Of a stretch of DNA of 64,000 bases, positions 42,301 to 52,304 are shown one piece after another; the first letter of the stretch is position 1; each line of letters opens with the position of its first letter. The notes under the pieces are model-generated. The model searched no databases. It saw only the letters and a list, made by a program, of their open reading frames with translations, and was not told the origin of the DNA. Location: positions 13,517,692-13,581,691 of the forward strand of contig NC_084717.1 in assembly GCF_033807575.1 (NCBI RefSeq). Reading direction: 5' to 3'. A program made the position numbers and the translations under genes. This DNA is from Cydia pomonella (lineage: Eukaryota > Arthropoda > Insecta > Lepidoptera > Tortricidae).

Positions 42301-45300
42301 CGATTAAGTTCGAGTTTTGAACTTTACAAAAAAAAGGAAGTTCCCAATTCAAACGCGTAAAAATTGGCTTGGTACTTACGAGCCGATGGAGTAGTTTCCA
42401 TGTTTATGCTAAAATTTTGTTTTGAGATCTTTATATATCACGGCCTCCGCCTCTATTATCTAAGTATATTGCTTGGTTCCTTGCGTTTTATCGAACCTTA
42501 ACATCGTCATAGGTGCTCAACAGTGTCTATGTCTATTTTGATTATTTCTAGTTATTCTTCATTTGAAATACTTTCCTTGGCTGACTCAGTGGCTCTTAAT
42601 GGATCTTGGCTTCTGACACAAGAGAACGTCTGCCCTGAACCACTTCACGCCATAAAGTTCTTTATTTGAAATAACTACAAAAATATTTGTTCTAGCTTGG
42701 AATACAAATCCGAAACCAGCTAGATCCGTTGTTCTCAGAAAACAAACCTAATTATAGAAAGTCGATGCAGACCTCTGTGAAGAGCGTTAGTTTTGATTCT
42801 ACTATTTACCCCAGTACGGCAAGATCATTCGCTGAAAATGCTGGGGAGTCGTTCTACAGTAATAAATCGTTAAGTATCACTGCAGAGTTATCACATCATT
42901 CAGTGCAAAATGTGGTTCATAATATTAAGTGCTTAAAGACAAAGCAGTAGGTACAGTTAATATTATAGAACCTTATATCACATGCTCCAGAAAATTAGTT
43001 TATAGTAAAATTGACTTGACGCGTTGACAGTCAACTGCCGCAGTCACCAACCCTAACAACCCCAGGTATTGGTAGTTACCAATAGCGTGTTTAATAGCTG
43101 CCGGTAGGCAGTAGCTTTAGTAAAACCCAAACAAAAATGGCGAGAGATCATTATTATTGCCTCTTTTACTCTTACTACGACCGACTTCTCATTTACAAGT
43201 TTTACAACCCCGGTCATCAGTTTGGTCTGCGTATAATACAATTTTAAAATCAACTGTATACTTTGTAGGAATTTGAAGCGTGATTCAAAGCACCAATCAG
43301 ATAAGGAGTTCGACAGCCTGCCAGTGTATAGGAACGCTCACTCTAAGTACTGCATTATGCCAGGGGGATTACAATATCTAGAGGTGCGGGCTCCGGGAAT
43401 GAAGATACCACATCCTTACGTACAGTCTTTGGACTTTAATGTACGTATAAAAGAAGCCGGTGTCAATAGCTTGACTCTTAGTTTATTAAGTGCGTCCAGG
43501 CCTTCCGGTTACGCGTAAGTATTGGAAATCACGAAAGCTGTAAAAATAAGTCATATGACACTTACAAGCTACCGGTAGTTTAGTGGCATAACTTCCAAGG
43601 ATAGGGTAAGAAAGTAATCTAAATTAAGAATAGTAATGTAAATTGTATTTTTTCCTATTATAGAATACAATAGAATAGAAGCGTTTATTTGCAAGAATAC
43701 GTAGGTACAAGGTGTTACATTAAATATTGTCACAGTATTCAGCCGAAACAGCATGCAAACATTAAAATATACTTATAATCTACTTATTCTAATCCCTATA
43801 CGCTAATATGATATGACATATTCATATATTCCTTCACTGAATAAAAACAATGTTCTTGAAGCCACTTAGTTAATACATTCTTAAATTCTAAATCGTGCTA
43901 GAAATCGTGCTTGATACTATCAGGTAGTTTATTAAAAATTTCTATGCAAGTATTGTAGGCATTCCGTTTATATATATATCCGCACGGCAGGGAGGCTGAT
44001 ACAGAAGGGTCCTATATTGAGCTCTTTGGTTTCCTTTAAACATGTCTGAGCGCAACTTAAAATACTCCATATGAGTCTTTACAAAGATACAAACTTTTTT
44101 AATGTACATGCACGCCAAAGGTAGAATATAGTGTTTTTTAAAAATAGGTTTACTATCTGTGCATTTAATGCATGCTCATTATAAGATGTAATGTTTTGAA
44201 AAGATGTGTCCCGCTAAGTTCCTTGCCGGTCCTCCAATTTAGGGGGGATTTAAGTCTTCTCGGGTCAGAGTTGTTGGGATAGAGCCGGTGTAGCTTTATT
44301 TGACGTTCATAAGCGCATTGTAATATGCCTACTTAAATAATAAAATCTTTATCTTAAAGAGGCCTTTATTCTTTACCGTAGTCACTCTTTGGTTGTCACC
44401 TACGATAACAACACGATTTGTCCTCTACTTTAACGTGGCGATAAAATTTTCTGTCGTTAACGATACGTTTACGTACGTACGTTTGAGACGTTCACGATAA
44501 AGTGTAAATGCGCTTGGTGGTGCCGTTCTCGAGAACGTTCTCCGTTTACTATGCGAGAACATTCCCCATTAAAAACCGAGAACGTACTCGAGAACGGCAC
44601 AAATATCGCAATGAGCCTGAAAATATAACACCTATACTTATCTAAAATAATCACAAGTCTCGTAGATGCCAGTTTTATTGCTCCATAATTTGTTTTTTCA
44701 GGGCTTCGTGATGGAGACATTTAAAATGGGCTACTTCAAGTTGCACATGACTCCAAACTTTGTCGTGGACGGCATCACCTGTTTGACCCCTGCAAAATAC
44801 TCCATCGCACACTTCAAAGGTCTTTTTGGAAAACCTGCGACAATATTGAACAATATTCATATAAAATACACTGTAAGCTAATACGTAGGGTATTTAAGCG
44901 GGGTAAACTACCCAAAGATTGGGACTGAATCAGTGGTTGGCACCTATTTTTGTAAGATAGACATCACTGCTGCCTTAAAATGAGGTCAAAGGTGCAAACC
45001 ATTGGTGAGCGCCGACAATAGAATAGTTTACCTTAGGTATCCATTCTAGATAGACACAAATTTATTATTTTTAAAAATGTGGGCAAATTCACCGCCTTGA
45101 GAGAGATTCGAACTCTAGGTCTTCAGGAACACCGATCCAGTTTTCCAATAAACTCGGCTGCTTATAGTGACACTTCTCAACGGCGCACCGAAGAACAAAA
45201 TGATATTATACAGAAATCATACTGACAATGCTTTACCTGAGACTAAATTAGTTTTGTACTAAGCAGAGCTACCTTCTAAAGAAATTACATTTTGTTAAAT

Positions 45301-46345
45301 AAAAGGAAATAAAAATTAAAGGACATTTTGTGAAATTAAAGAACATAATCTTAATATTTCCATTGCAGACTAAGAAAGTGGACAATTTATATGATTTCTT
45401 CATTTCACCGGGGATCATGTTTTTGTATCACGACCATATTAACGAATTGTTTGCAGTTGTCAAGGAAATTTTACCTCTGGTAATTAAAATACTCTGATAT
45501 TGTTGTAGTTAATTTAACCTATTTTTTACTGTTATTGGTTTCAGCTGTCATGAACTGTCATTTTTTACAGAATACGCCCAATGGGGAAACTCTTAGCGAA
45601 GCATTGACTGAAGCCAACGATAAATACAAGAAGACAGTGAGTGTTACAATTATTTCCTAAGCCACCTAGTTGTCAGATCTGTTTTTTTTTTACATTTTAG
45701 TTTACATACCCAATTCGAGTATAAGATTACACCATTGATACATTAGCTTAAACTTTATTGATACAACGAAAAAGAAGCATATAAAACATAATAAAAAAAA
45801 CTGAACTTAAAAACTTCTAAATAAAAATTTGCCTTAAATCCTGGATTTATTTAAACATTTGTAGATATGTATATGATTTGTTTGTTTTTATTAGACTTAT
45901 TAGTACCTAAAGGCGGGATTCCACCTGTGTGTGGCACTGTACGGCACAAACATTTTTGTCCTAAATATGCTTGTGGTGCACACAGATAGAATCCCACCTT
46001 AACAGTAGAGACACCTAAGGATATCTAGATCGAAGCACACGGCTGCTTGCCCGGCCCACGACACAATATACAGTTTCTCAGTACCTACTTCTAAATCATT
46101 AGTTACTCTCTAGATTACAAATCAATCATAACTTGCAGTCGGCTATCCGCTCAAAGTTCGAGAAGTCTCCCCACGTGGAAGCCATCGCGGCGTACGTCCT
46201 TGAATGGGTGTCTCAGAACGACCTGCTGCTGCCCATGTACTACCAGCCCTGGCAGCTGCCCGACTTCCAACACGATATCGGCCACCATCCTGCCTTCGAC
46301 GAGTTTAAGAAGGAAAAGAAAGTTCACGACTTTAAAGATCAATAA
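24365..46345 (+). CDS. CFAP61: Cilia- and flagella-associated protein 61 homologue (complete)
   Basis: Twenty-nine exons: 24365-24510, 25578-25712, 26774-26931, 27946-28087, 28634-28769, 30607-30767, 31363-31429, 31848-31979, 32984-33159, 33277-33353, 33545-33671, 34601-34712, 34901-34971, 35226-35402, 35533-35758, 36050-36168, 36600-36728, 37231-37425, 37827-37955, 39628-39794, 40399-40550, 41239-41437, 42097-42266, 42696-42946, 43269-43440, 44702-44872, 45369-45479, 45571-45636, 46139-46345. The product is 1,426 residues; the human protein is about 1,240. CFAP61 belongs to the calmodulin- and spoke-associated complex at the base of radial spoke 3 and is needed for sperm motility. The N-terminal half is the GNAT-like CFAP61 domain (HDHPNVPG near residue 70). 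Residues 735-1090 form a Rossmann/flavoprotein-like region: VVAGASRTAMG near 745, TLVSTDGLPY near 780, VIVYGSS near 930, YAAGPATRYS near 1080. The start is the first ATG after an in-frame TAG. Intron 17 has a GC donor (36729). Exons 7-10 encode a Ser/Arg-rich stretch I cannot align to the human protein. Confidence 0.92.
25833..25912. repeat. Hairpin element related to 56883-56974
   Basis: GAGAGGTCACCCCCCTACGC, then ATACAATCAGTCTATGCAGA, then CACCTCTCTGCATCTGACTA. It has the same building blocks as the more perfect palindrome at 56883-56974. CFAP61 intron 2. Confidence 0.6.
28973..28994. repeat. Perfect 22-bp GC palindrome
   Basis: Starts GGCCCGGACCC at 28973 and is its own reverse complement through 28994. 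It is unusually GC-rich for its AT-rich CFAP61 intron surroundings. Confidence 0.85.
29053..29635 (+). repeat. GGGTTCCGTA / GAGTCGGACTCGC repeat family, copy 1
   Basis: Starts TTTTAGGGTTCCGTACCAAA, includes CTGTCCGTCTGTCCGTCCGT, then a second head with GGCAAGTGCGAGTCGGACTC at 29403 and GGGTTCCGTACCATTGTTTA. It belongs to a very abundant lepidopteran family and is related to 50583-51640. It appears to be two partial elements joined head to tail. Confidence 0.7.
29870..30290. repeat. Inverted pair of TTGTTGTCTTGGATTTGGAT elements
   Basis: 29889-29991 carries TTGTTGTCTTGGATTTGGAT and its complement ATCCAAATCCAAGACAACAA about 80 bp apart. At 30205-30285 the block CTCGTATAATTGTAATCAAA and CTTCACAGGTAAGTTC repeats the same sequence inverted. 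The result is a compound foldback in CFAP61 intron 5. Confidence 0.6.
30828..31282. mobile_element. 455-bp MITE with about 150-bp inverted arms and B-box-like motifs
   Basis: The left end TATACAGGACGTCCCAAG and right end CTTGGGACGCCCTGTATA are inverted copies, and the arms (30828-30995, 31131-31282) match nearly throughout. Each arm contains GGTTCGATTCC (31138-31148; inverted at 30978-30988), which fits the tRNA B-box/T-arm consensus. It begins 60 bp after the donor of CFAP61 exon 6. Confidence 0.75.
32290..32440 (+). repeat. Interspersed repeat shared with 57605-57720
   Basis: Contains TGCCAGGTCTCCCAATAACT and CTCAATACATGATACCCGCA then TCGGGTGTGACAATACA. The copy at 57605-57720 has TGTCAGGTCTCAGGTAACAA and CTCAATACATGATACCCATA. 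CFAP61 intron 8. Confidence 0.7.
32490..32765 (+). repeat. Interspersed repeat shared with 41490-41725
   Basis: Contains CCAAACACAATTAGGTTTCG, CACAGAGTTCCTATCACTGA and CATCGGAAACCGGGAAGTGG. The partner at 41490-41725 shows the same order of blocks with substitutions. Both are in CFAP61 introns, in the same orientation. Confidence 0.7.
34081..34569. mobile_element. Possible MITE with imperfect GCGCGAAGTCGC-type ends
   Basis: CCACACCAAACTCATGCGCG with CACGGCGCGAAG at the left resembles, inverted, the right side (TCGCGCCGCGATCACGCACA then AAGTTTGGCGGGAG). It ends about 30 bp before CFAP61 exon 12. Confidence 0.4.
36185..36338 (-). repeat. Poly(A)-tailed lepidopteran retroposon, truncated copy
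   Basis: TACTACGTCGGTGGCAAACA and CAACTCCAGAGGAGTTACAT in the same arrangement as at 11237. It begins just after the donor of CFAP61 exon 16. Confidence 0.75.
36729..36734 (+). promoter_or_regulatory. Non-canonical GC splice donor of CFAP61 intron 17
   Basis: The exon ends TTGTTCAG and the intron starts GCAAGT. Joining to the acceptor at 37230 keeps the frame and restores the FLSKLLF-S-DTSSYLTF sequence expected from the family. No GT donor nearby gives an open join. Confidence 0.75.
36822..37215. repeat. Foldback element in CFAP61 intron 17
   Basis: AATTTACATTTACATTCAGC near 36845 is matched inverted by GGCTGAATGTAAATGCGGCA near 37198. The intervening DNA is GC-rich with GCTGCTGCAGCAGG-like runs. 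It ends only about 15 bp before exon 18. Long open frames across it on both strands (36950-37429) are fortuitous except for the exon itself. Confidence 0.55.
38170..38660. repeat. Degenerate minisatellite of about 100-bp units
   Basis: Units contain variants of AAAATGGCGTCCATTTTGG, AAGATGGCGGCCGTCACTTT and CCCGAGGAACCTCGG with ATGACACCCATATCGATTTT. At least five partial units are visible; the last two are the most alike. CFAP61 intron 19. Open frames here on both strands are repeat-driven. Confidence 0.75.
40198..40311 (+). mobile_element. LINE 3' end fragment
   Basis: GGGGGATTTAAATATTCTCG, GGTCAGAGGTGTAGGGTTAG and AGCCGGTGTAGC are followed by an AATAATAAAATATCTTTATC tail. Same module as 44207-44358. 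CFAP61 intron 20. Confidence 0.65.
40599..40829 (-). repeat. Double-hairpin repeat, copy 4 of 5
   Basis: Reverse-orientation copy 49 bp downstream of the donor of CFAP61 exon 40399-40550. Over its length it is virtually the same sequence as the copy at 18774. Confidence 0.85.
41490..41725 (+). repeat. Interspersed repeat shared with 32490-32765
   Basis: CCAAACACAATTAGGTTGCG, CACAGAGTTCCTATGACCAC and CATCAGGAACCGGAAAGTGG mirror the blocks at 32490-32765. Confidence 0.7.
44207..44358 (+). mobile_element. LINE 3' end fragment
   Basis: TGTCCCGCTAAGTTCCTTGC, GGGGGGATTTAAGTCTTCTC and GATAGAGCCGGTGTAGCTTT end in AATAATAAAATCTTTATCTT. Lepidopteran LINE 3' untranslated module in CFAP61 intron 25. 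Confidence 0.65.
45908..46003. repeat. Hairpin miniature element
   Basis: GGCGGGATTCCACCTGTGTG and GCACACAGATAGAATCCCACC are inverted copies about 50 bp apart. It sits 135 bp before the last CFAP61 exon. Confidence 0.65.
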
Positions 46346-46360
46346 ATGGTTAAAAATAAA
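46341..46360 (+). terminator. Poly(A) signals at the CFAP61 stop codon
   Basis: AATAAA at 46341-46346 overlaps the stop codon TAA (46343-46345). A second AATAAA follows at 46355-46360. The next gene's ATG is at 46661, so the CFAP61 3' end must be very short. Confidence 0.6.
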
Positions 46361-46660
46361 GTAATGAGAATAAAAATCAATTTTTTTTCTTAAAACCTGA
46401 TGATATATTATACTGAGTAGTACCAGAGTTGGTACCACGGATGCTCGCGCCCGTTTGTACATATTAATACGTCTATAGCTACAATGTCTATTGACTGAAC
46501 TCTTTGGTTTAAAGTTAAACTTTTTACAAGTATTAAAATATAAGTAAATAAAATTTACTATGCTCAGGCAGACAGCACTGTTTGTCAATCCACTTCATGT
46601 CAGATATCACTTTGACATTACACTTTAATAACATTTTTTTAAACCCATTTTTAGTTAAAT

Positions 46661-49600
46661 ATGGCAGGAGATGCACCAAGTGGATGTGCAAGCAAACCCT
46701 TAGAATTAGACAATCTGCTTATAAAAAATGTCAATACATGGGGTAATGTTCAGTATAATATACCACTTAGGTTATCTAACACCGAGACCAGGTCTTCAAC
46801 TAGCATTGGACATCGCCATATACCTGATGTACCCTATAGCTTCGACTGTGTAAGTATTATGAACTTATCATACTTTCTTTAGATCAGAGAACAGCGTCAA
46901 ACTATATCGAGCAACTGGACTAACAACCAAATTTTATCTAGATATAAGAGGGAAAACATCTCACTAACTGATTAAATGAAAGTCTTATCAAGCGAAGAGT
47001 GCGCAAGGCTTTTCCTACTAAATCCGAAAATAGATGTAGGCATTAATTACATTTCAATCCCAAGGAGAAGAAGTGTATTTGGGGGAGGCTTTGTTATTCA
47101 GTAAAGTTGGTAAGTTATTGTGCAGTAAATAACCTTAGCTATACCTATTTTTAGGGGAATGCAGACAAAAATGTTTCAAAAAATATGTAAGATCTACTTA
47201 CGTTGTTCAAGTTACAAAATCACAGCTCCCTATATTTCCAGAAAATCAATGAACCGTTACCAGAAAGGCTATGCGGCCGAGATATGGTCGTGGAGAAGGA
47301 AAGCTACAGGACCACAACGGGCGAATACTGCGTGAAGCCCAACCCGAACAAGGCCATGGAGCGGTCTGACTGCTCCATCAACTGCCGCAGGGTCATATTC
47401 ATGACCGGAGTTGAGAAAAGGGTAATTATTTGTCATCATTTTTTTTTTTAGTTGCTAATAGACAACAGATTGGTATTTTTATAGGTATTCTATTCAAACT
47501 TTGTGATAGGTAACATCGATCGGAAAAACCACGGTACGATATTTTTTTCATATGCTCCTCCTTTTTGATAGTCAGTTAAAAATGTGGCCCATGCCACCCA
47601 GACCACAAAATCAATTAAATAACGTATATCAATTAAATCTTAAATGTTACATTTCTTAATAAATAAAAAAGTAATTACTAAAGTTAAATTTCTAAATATA
47701 TAAAACATGTCACATTAAAATTAAATATAAATAAAATAACATTTAAACTACAACCTCACTCACCTCATTCATCAAAACCGGCTCAGTCTCAGCATACCGT
47801 TTTTTTTATTTATATTGACAACAGAACATCAAGCTGGCGGCTCACATTCTCATTTAAATAGCCTCGCTGTTCCCATATTCAATATTGTTGTACATATATT
47901 TGGCACGTCGATCTCACAATCCTTTTACTATTACACCGAACACACCACACGCCCGCCATTCTTATATTCAATCTATAAGTTAATATAGTGTTGTAAATTT
48001 AAGCTTCGAGGCGTAAACTACAAGACTCGAGTCGCCACTGCTGAGTCTAGAAGCCTTGAACCTTAAAGCCTCGACCGTATAAGCCTCAAATTAATAAGTT
48101 CGCGTTGCTGCTTACGATCACAGAAACCAGAGTCTTTAGGCCTCAAGCTTTAAAGCCTCCTAAGTTTTGAAGGTTTAAGTCTATAAGGTTTGGAGCATTT
48201 AAGTCTTAAAAGCTTCTAACAAATTAGATCAATCTATGCCATATTTGATAGTTATACAAGGTGCCCGTGAGGAACCCGAGCGATTTTAACAGCGTAATCC
48301 TGAGGTCATTTCATAAGAATTTAAAAATATTATATAATTTTTTGTGAAATAGGGGAAAAAAGAAAAAATATATTTGGACTTTATCGCATTTTTGTTTGTA
48401 AAATATCAATTAGAGTGGATACGTAAAGGTAACTTTAAACGTAAAGTTAAAGATTTATTTCGACTGCAGATGAATTTTATGAGTGACTTTTGTGATCTGT
48501 TAATCACTACACTCAGACATGACTACAAACTACAAAGTGGCAACGTAGTTAAGTTGATAATATTCTATAAAAAACACAATAATACTTTCTGCCTAGAACG
48601 CTTATTGTTTGAGCTCTTAATGCTCGACTCAGGCCTTCAAGGTTCGGGGGGCTTGAGCTTTCAATAGGCCCGAGTTTTTAAAGCTTGGGCTGTCTATAAG
48701 CTTGAGTCGTTAAAGTTCTGAACCTTTTTTGAGCTCAAACCTTCAACGCTTAAGTTTTAAAAGCTTGAACCTTCAAGGTTTGCGAGTCTTTAAGGTTTCA
48801 AAGTCTTCAAGACTAGTCTTTTAACAACACTAAGTTAATAAGATACTTAATTAACTATGTATGTATTATTTTAAACGTTGCAGTTACAAGGGCAGACTAT
48901 ACGCCAGCCAACAGTGCTATCGGAAATGAAAGACACCTTCCGTGGGATCCCTAGGTCGCCATTAGCGCCTCCGGACATCACCGTCAAGCCGCCTGACCCG
49001 GAGTATATCTTTGATGTAAGTATTTAATATCACTTCCGAGTTTTGTGCCTGTGGTTAAACTCCTATCATTTGGAACTTATGAAAATTGCAAATAATGTAT
49101 TATTTGCAATTTATATTGAACCTCACTTTTTATTACTGATAAAGAAATCCGCAGGCACAAAAACTCCAGGTCCTGTTTTTCTATACGAAATGAGTACCTG
49201 GAGCAATCCTTATGAGGACCAAATCAGAATTGATATCAGACACTAAGCATCTTTATTTTTTAGAATAGATTATTTATTTAACCTTTTGAATGGTTTATGT
49301 CATAAATACAAACATCAATCAAACGCCAAAATCCCGGGCGCAAGCAAGCTGATATAAACCTGACTCGAAAGTGTGAAGATTACTTTGACAGTGTCCGCCA
49401 TAAAACCTATATTTCTCCTTGGCGGTATGGGTACGATGTAACGACGACTTTAGGTGTTCTTGGCGTTCAAAGTATTTTCCAAAAGAGACACACCAGAGAT
49501 GGCTGATCAATATTTTTGACAGGTAGTAGCTTGTGGCAGAAACGAGGCAACGCCCATATTCGACACGGCCGCCGGGTTCCGTAGATTGATGGATCCCTAT

Positions 49601-52090
49601 GTGTCCACATACAGGCACTACCACAAGCCCTTCACCACTGAAGACCAGTATGGCATCGGTGCCAAGGATCACATCACCTTTTATACGGAATTTAACACTC
49701 CCAAGGTAAGCCATAAGATTTTCATTGAAAATCGTTTCACTGGCATTTAATTGTTCAGTTTCAAGTATTATAATAGCAAGTTTGTAGTATACCTATACAA
49801 AAGCCTTAAACATCTTCTAAGTAATTGAATTCCACTTTTAACACAACTTGTGCTTAATATTGACAGCTTTTGTTAGCATTGGACGTATAACCTAAAAGTT
49901 TTACGATAGTTGTTTTCATTAAAATAAATTTAACCAATTAACACAATTTAACTAGTAATAGATATAAATAAAATTATCAAAGTTAAAATAAAATGTTGAT
50001 AAAACCATGGTTGTCGGAAGAAATGAAGGTAAATAGTTTACATTACTCGTATTTACCATTTCTGTTGAATTCCATCTAGTATTCATACTATCCATCCCCG
50101 TGGCACTCGCTTTAGAGCTTGATAAAATAAAAGCGAATTATTCTTTTCATCCTTAGACCCGTGGATTCGGTCCAAAGCACAAGGAGATTTGGATGCCTCT
50201 CACGGCCAAAGTCCATCGAGGAGTATACGACAGAATTCACGTTAAGAAAGAGTACCACGAAGTGGCTGCGTGCCACAACCCCGTCAACAATATAAAGGGG
50301 TAAGTAAACATCTCATATGCTTAATCTAGTACCAACTGAAGGGACTTCTTAATTATTTTACCTTGCTACTAGCATGAATATGATCAATAGGGGCTTAAAC
50401 TTTTTCAAACCCTTGTTTTTACCCTGCGACTTGCCAGGGTCACTATTATAGAAGAAGTTGTCTAAAAGTCAGTCTTGGTGAATTCATTCATCTGTAGAAC
50501 GCCATTTGTCCTATCCAAACAAGTTACACGCTATCGTAGAAGCTAAGCTCTTTATTAGCATATACATACCTACAAGTTACCAAAAAGCGGCCAAGTGCGA
50601 GTCGGACTCGCCCATAAAGGATACCGAACCATTTATGACGTATTAAAAAAAACTACTTACTAGATCCCGTTCAAACCAATTTTCGGTGGAAGTTTGCATG
50701 GTAATGTATATCATATATTTTTTTTAGTTTTATCATTCTGTTATTTTAGAAGTTACAGGGGGGGGACACATTTTACCACTTTGGAAGTGTCTCTCGCGCA
50801 AAGTATTGTTTAGAAAAAAAGCGGCCAAGTGCGAGTCGGACTCGCCCATGAAGGGTTCCGTACCATTTATGACGTATTAAAAAAACTGCTTACTAGATCT
50901 CGTTCAAACCAATTTTCGGTGGAAGTTTGCATGGTAATGTATATCATATATTTTTATTAGATTTTTCATTATGTTATTTTAGAAGTTACAGGGGGGGGGA
51001 CAGATTTTTTTTCACTTTGGAAGTGTCTCTCGCGCAACTATTCAGTTTAGAAAAAAATGATATTAGGAACCTAAATATCATTTTTGATGACCTATCCATA
51101 GATACCCCACACGTATGGGTTTGATGAAAAAATTTTTTTTTTTAATTTTATGATGTATTAAAAAAAAACTACTTACTAGATCTCGTTCAAACCAATTTTC
51201 GGTGGAAGTTTGCATGGCAATGTATATCATGTAATTTTTTTAGATTTTTCATTCTATTATTTTAGAAGTTACGGGGGGGACGACACACATTTTACCACTT
51301 TGGAAGTTTAGAAAGTTTTTTCAGTTTAGAAAAAAATTATATTAGAAACCTCACTATCATTTTTAAAGACCTATCCATAGATACCCCACACGTATGGGTT
51401 TGATGAAAAAAGATTTTTTGAGTTTCAGTTCTAAGTATGGGAAACCCCCAAAAAATTTTTGTTCTATTTTTGTGTAAAAATCTTAATGCGGTTCATAGAA
51501 TACATCTACTTACCAAGTTTGAACAGTATAGTTCTTGATAGTTTCGGAAAAAAGTGGCTGTGACATAAATGGACAGACAGACGGACATGACGAATCTATA
51601 AGGGTTCCGTTTTTTGCCATTTGGCTACGGAACCCTAAAAGGGACAAAGTTCTCGGAAATTTCAGGAAAATTATAAGTACAGGATACAAAGATAACTTTT
51701 ATGTTAGAACTAAACAAATTATATTCCCATACAAAAATATAAGAAGTTAGAACTTTCACAATTTTGAAAACATTCCGACGGCACATCAGCACATCTACAT
51801 TTCACGATCTCCTATTTTCCAGGGTCTTTGAATCCGAAACAAAGAGAAAATTCAAGATACCCTTCGCCATCTCCAGTCTCGCCTCCTGGGGTCACGGGGA
51901 GAAATTCGACTTGCCACCTTTCCCCCCCAATCCCTACCAGACCAACATTGCCCCCTTCATGTATTGTAGCGATTACTGCCACATAGCCCAGGGAACACCC
52001 CCATATTCGGTGATTGACCAGATAAAACACGTCAAGCCGCACAAACCGTGCAAGGAAAGATATATCGTATCCAGAGATTTTGAACTATAG
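46661..52090 (+). CDS. Uncharacterised 364-residue protein, possibly ciliary or sperm-tail
   Basis: Six exons: 46661-46849, 47242-47421, 48884-49015, 49523-49705, 50157-50299, 51823-52090 (stop TAG). The first four introns are phase 0 and the last is phase 2. I do not recognise the family. The protein has no signal peptide or membrane segment. It is rich in Pro, Tyr, His and Lys and has 12 cysteines. Short aromatic/proline stretches recur, for example YVSTYRHYHKPF, DHITFYTEFNTP, RGFGPKHKEIW and PPFPPNPYQTNIAPF. This low-complexity layout resembles axonemal microtubule inner proteins and SAXO-type proteins, and the gene follows CFAP61 on the same strand after 315 bp, so an axonemal role is plausible but only inferred. 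The ATG is the first in its exon. Splice junctions are consensus and every join keeps the frame, so the gene model is stronger than the functional guess. Confidence 0.78.
47990..48830. repeat. Field of degenerate AAGCCTTGAACCTT-like motifs
   Basis: Flanking a central stretch (48240-48600) are dozens of short variants such as AAGCCTTGAACCTTAAAGCC, TTTAGGCCTCAAGCTTTAAA and AAAAGCTTGAACCTTCAAGG. They resemble a degenerate 10-12-bp repeat on both strands. It lies in the second intron of the 364-residue gene. The centre starts with an ACAAGGTGCCCGTGAGGAAC block that looks like another lepidopteran repeat. Confidence 0.6.
50583..51640 (+). repeat. Triplicated GAGTCGGACTCGC repeat array
   Basis: Three head-to-tail partial copies start near 50583, 50817 and 51150. 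Shared blocks are TACTTACTAGATCTCGTTCA, CCAATTTTCGGTGGAAGTTT, GGAAGTGTCTCTCGCGCAA and CCATAGATACCCCACACGTA. The last copy ends in the hairpin GGGTTCCGTTTTTTGCCATT / TTTGGCTACGGAACCC. Intron 5 of the 364-residue gene. Confidence 0.8.
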
Positions 52091-52304
52091 TTTATTTTGA
52101 AATTATAAATGTTGCTTATAAAAGTATATTAATTGAAATATTATTTATTTGTGTTTGCCGGTTTCATGGTTCTGAAATGGAAAGAAAAGAGCAAATTAAA
52201 AATAATAGTACATAATATTATACATTCACGATAAACGTATCGGTGGCAAAGCGCAAAAAATTTTTAGAGAAGCCGAAGATCTGGCTTTTCTCTTTCGCGC
52301 AGAC
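52091..52304. other. 3' flank of the 364-residue gene
   Basis: AT-rich 200 bp after the stop. There is no canonical AATAAA close to the stop (ATTAAA-like sequence near 52194). The hAT target site GCGCAGAC is at 52297-52304. Confidence 0.5.

Noticed and set aside
45060..45180. Possible antisense tRNA-derived SINE (GAGATTCGAACTC motif)
   Set aside because: A B-box-like motif is present, but I could not find an A-box at the right distance or a second copy in the window.
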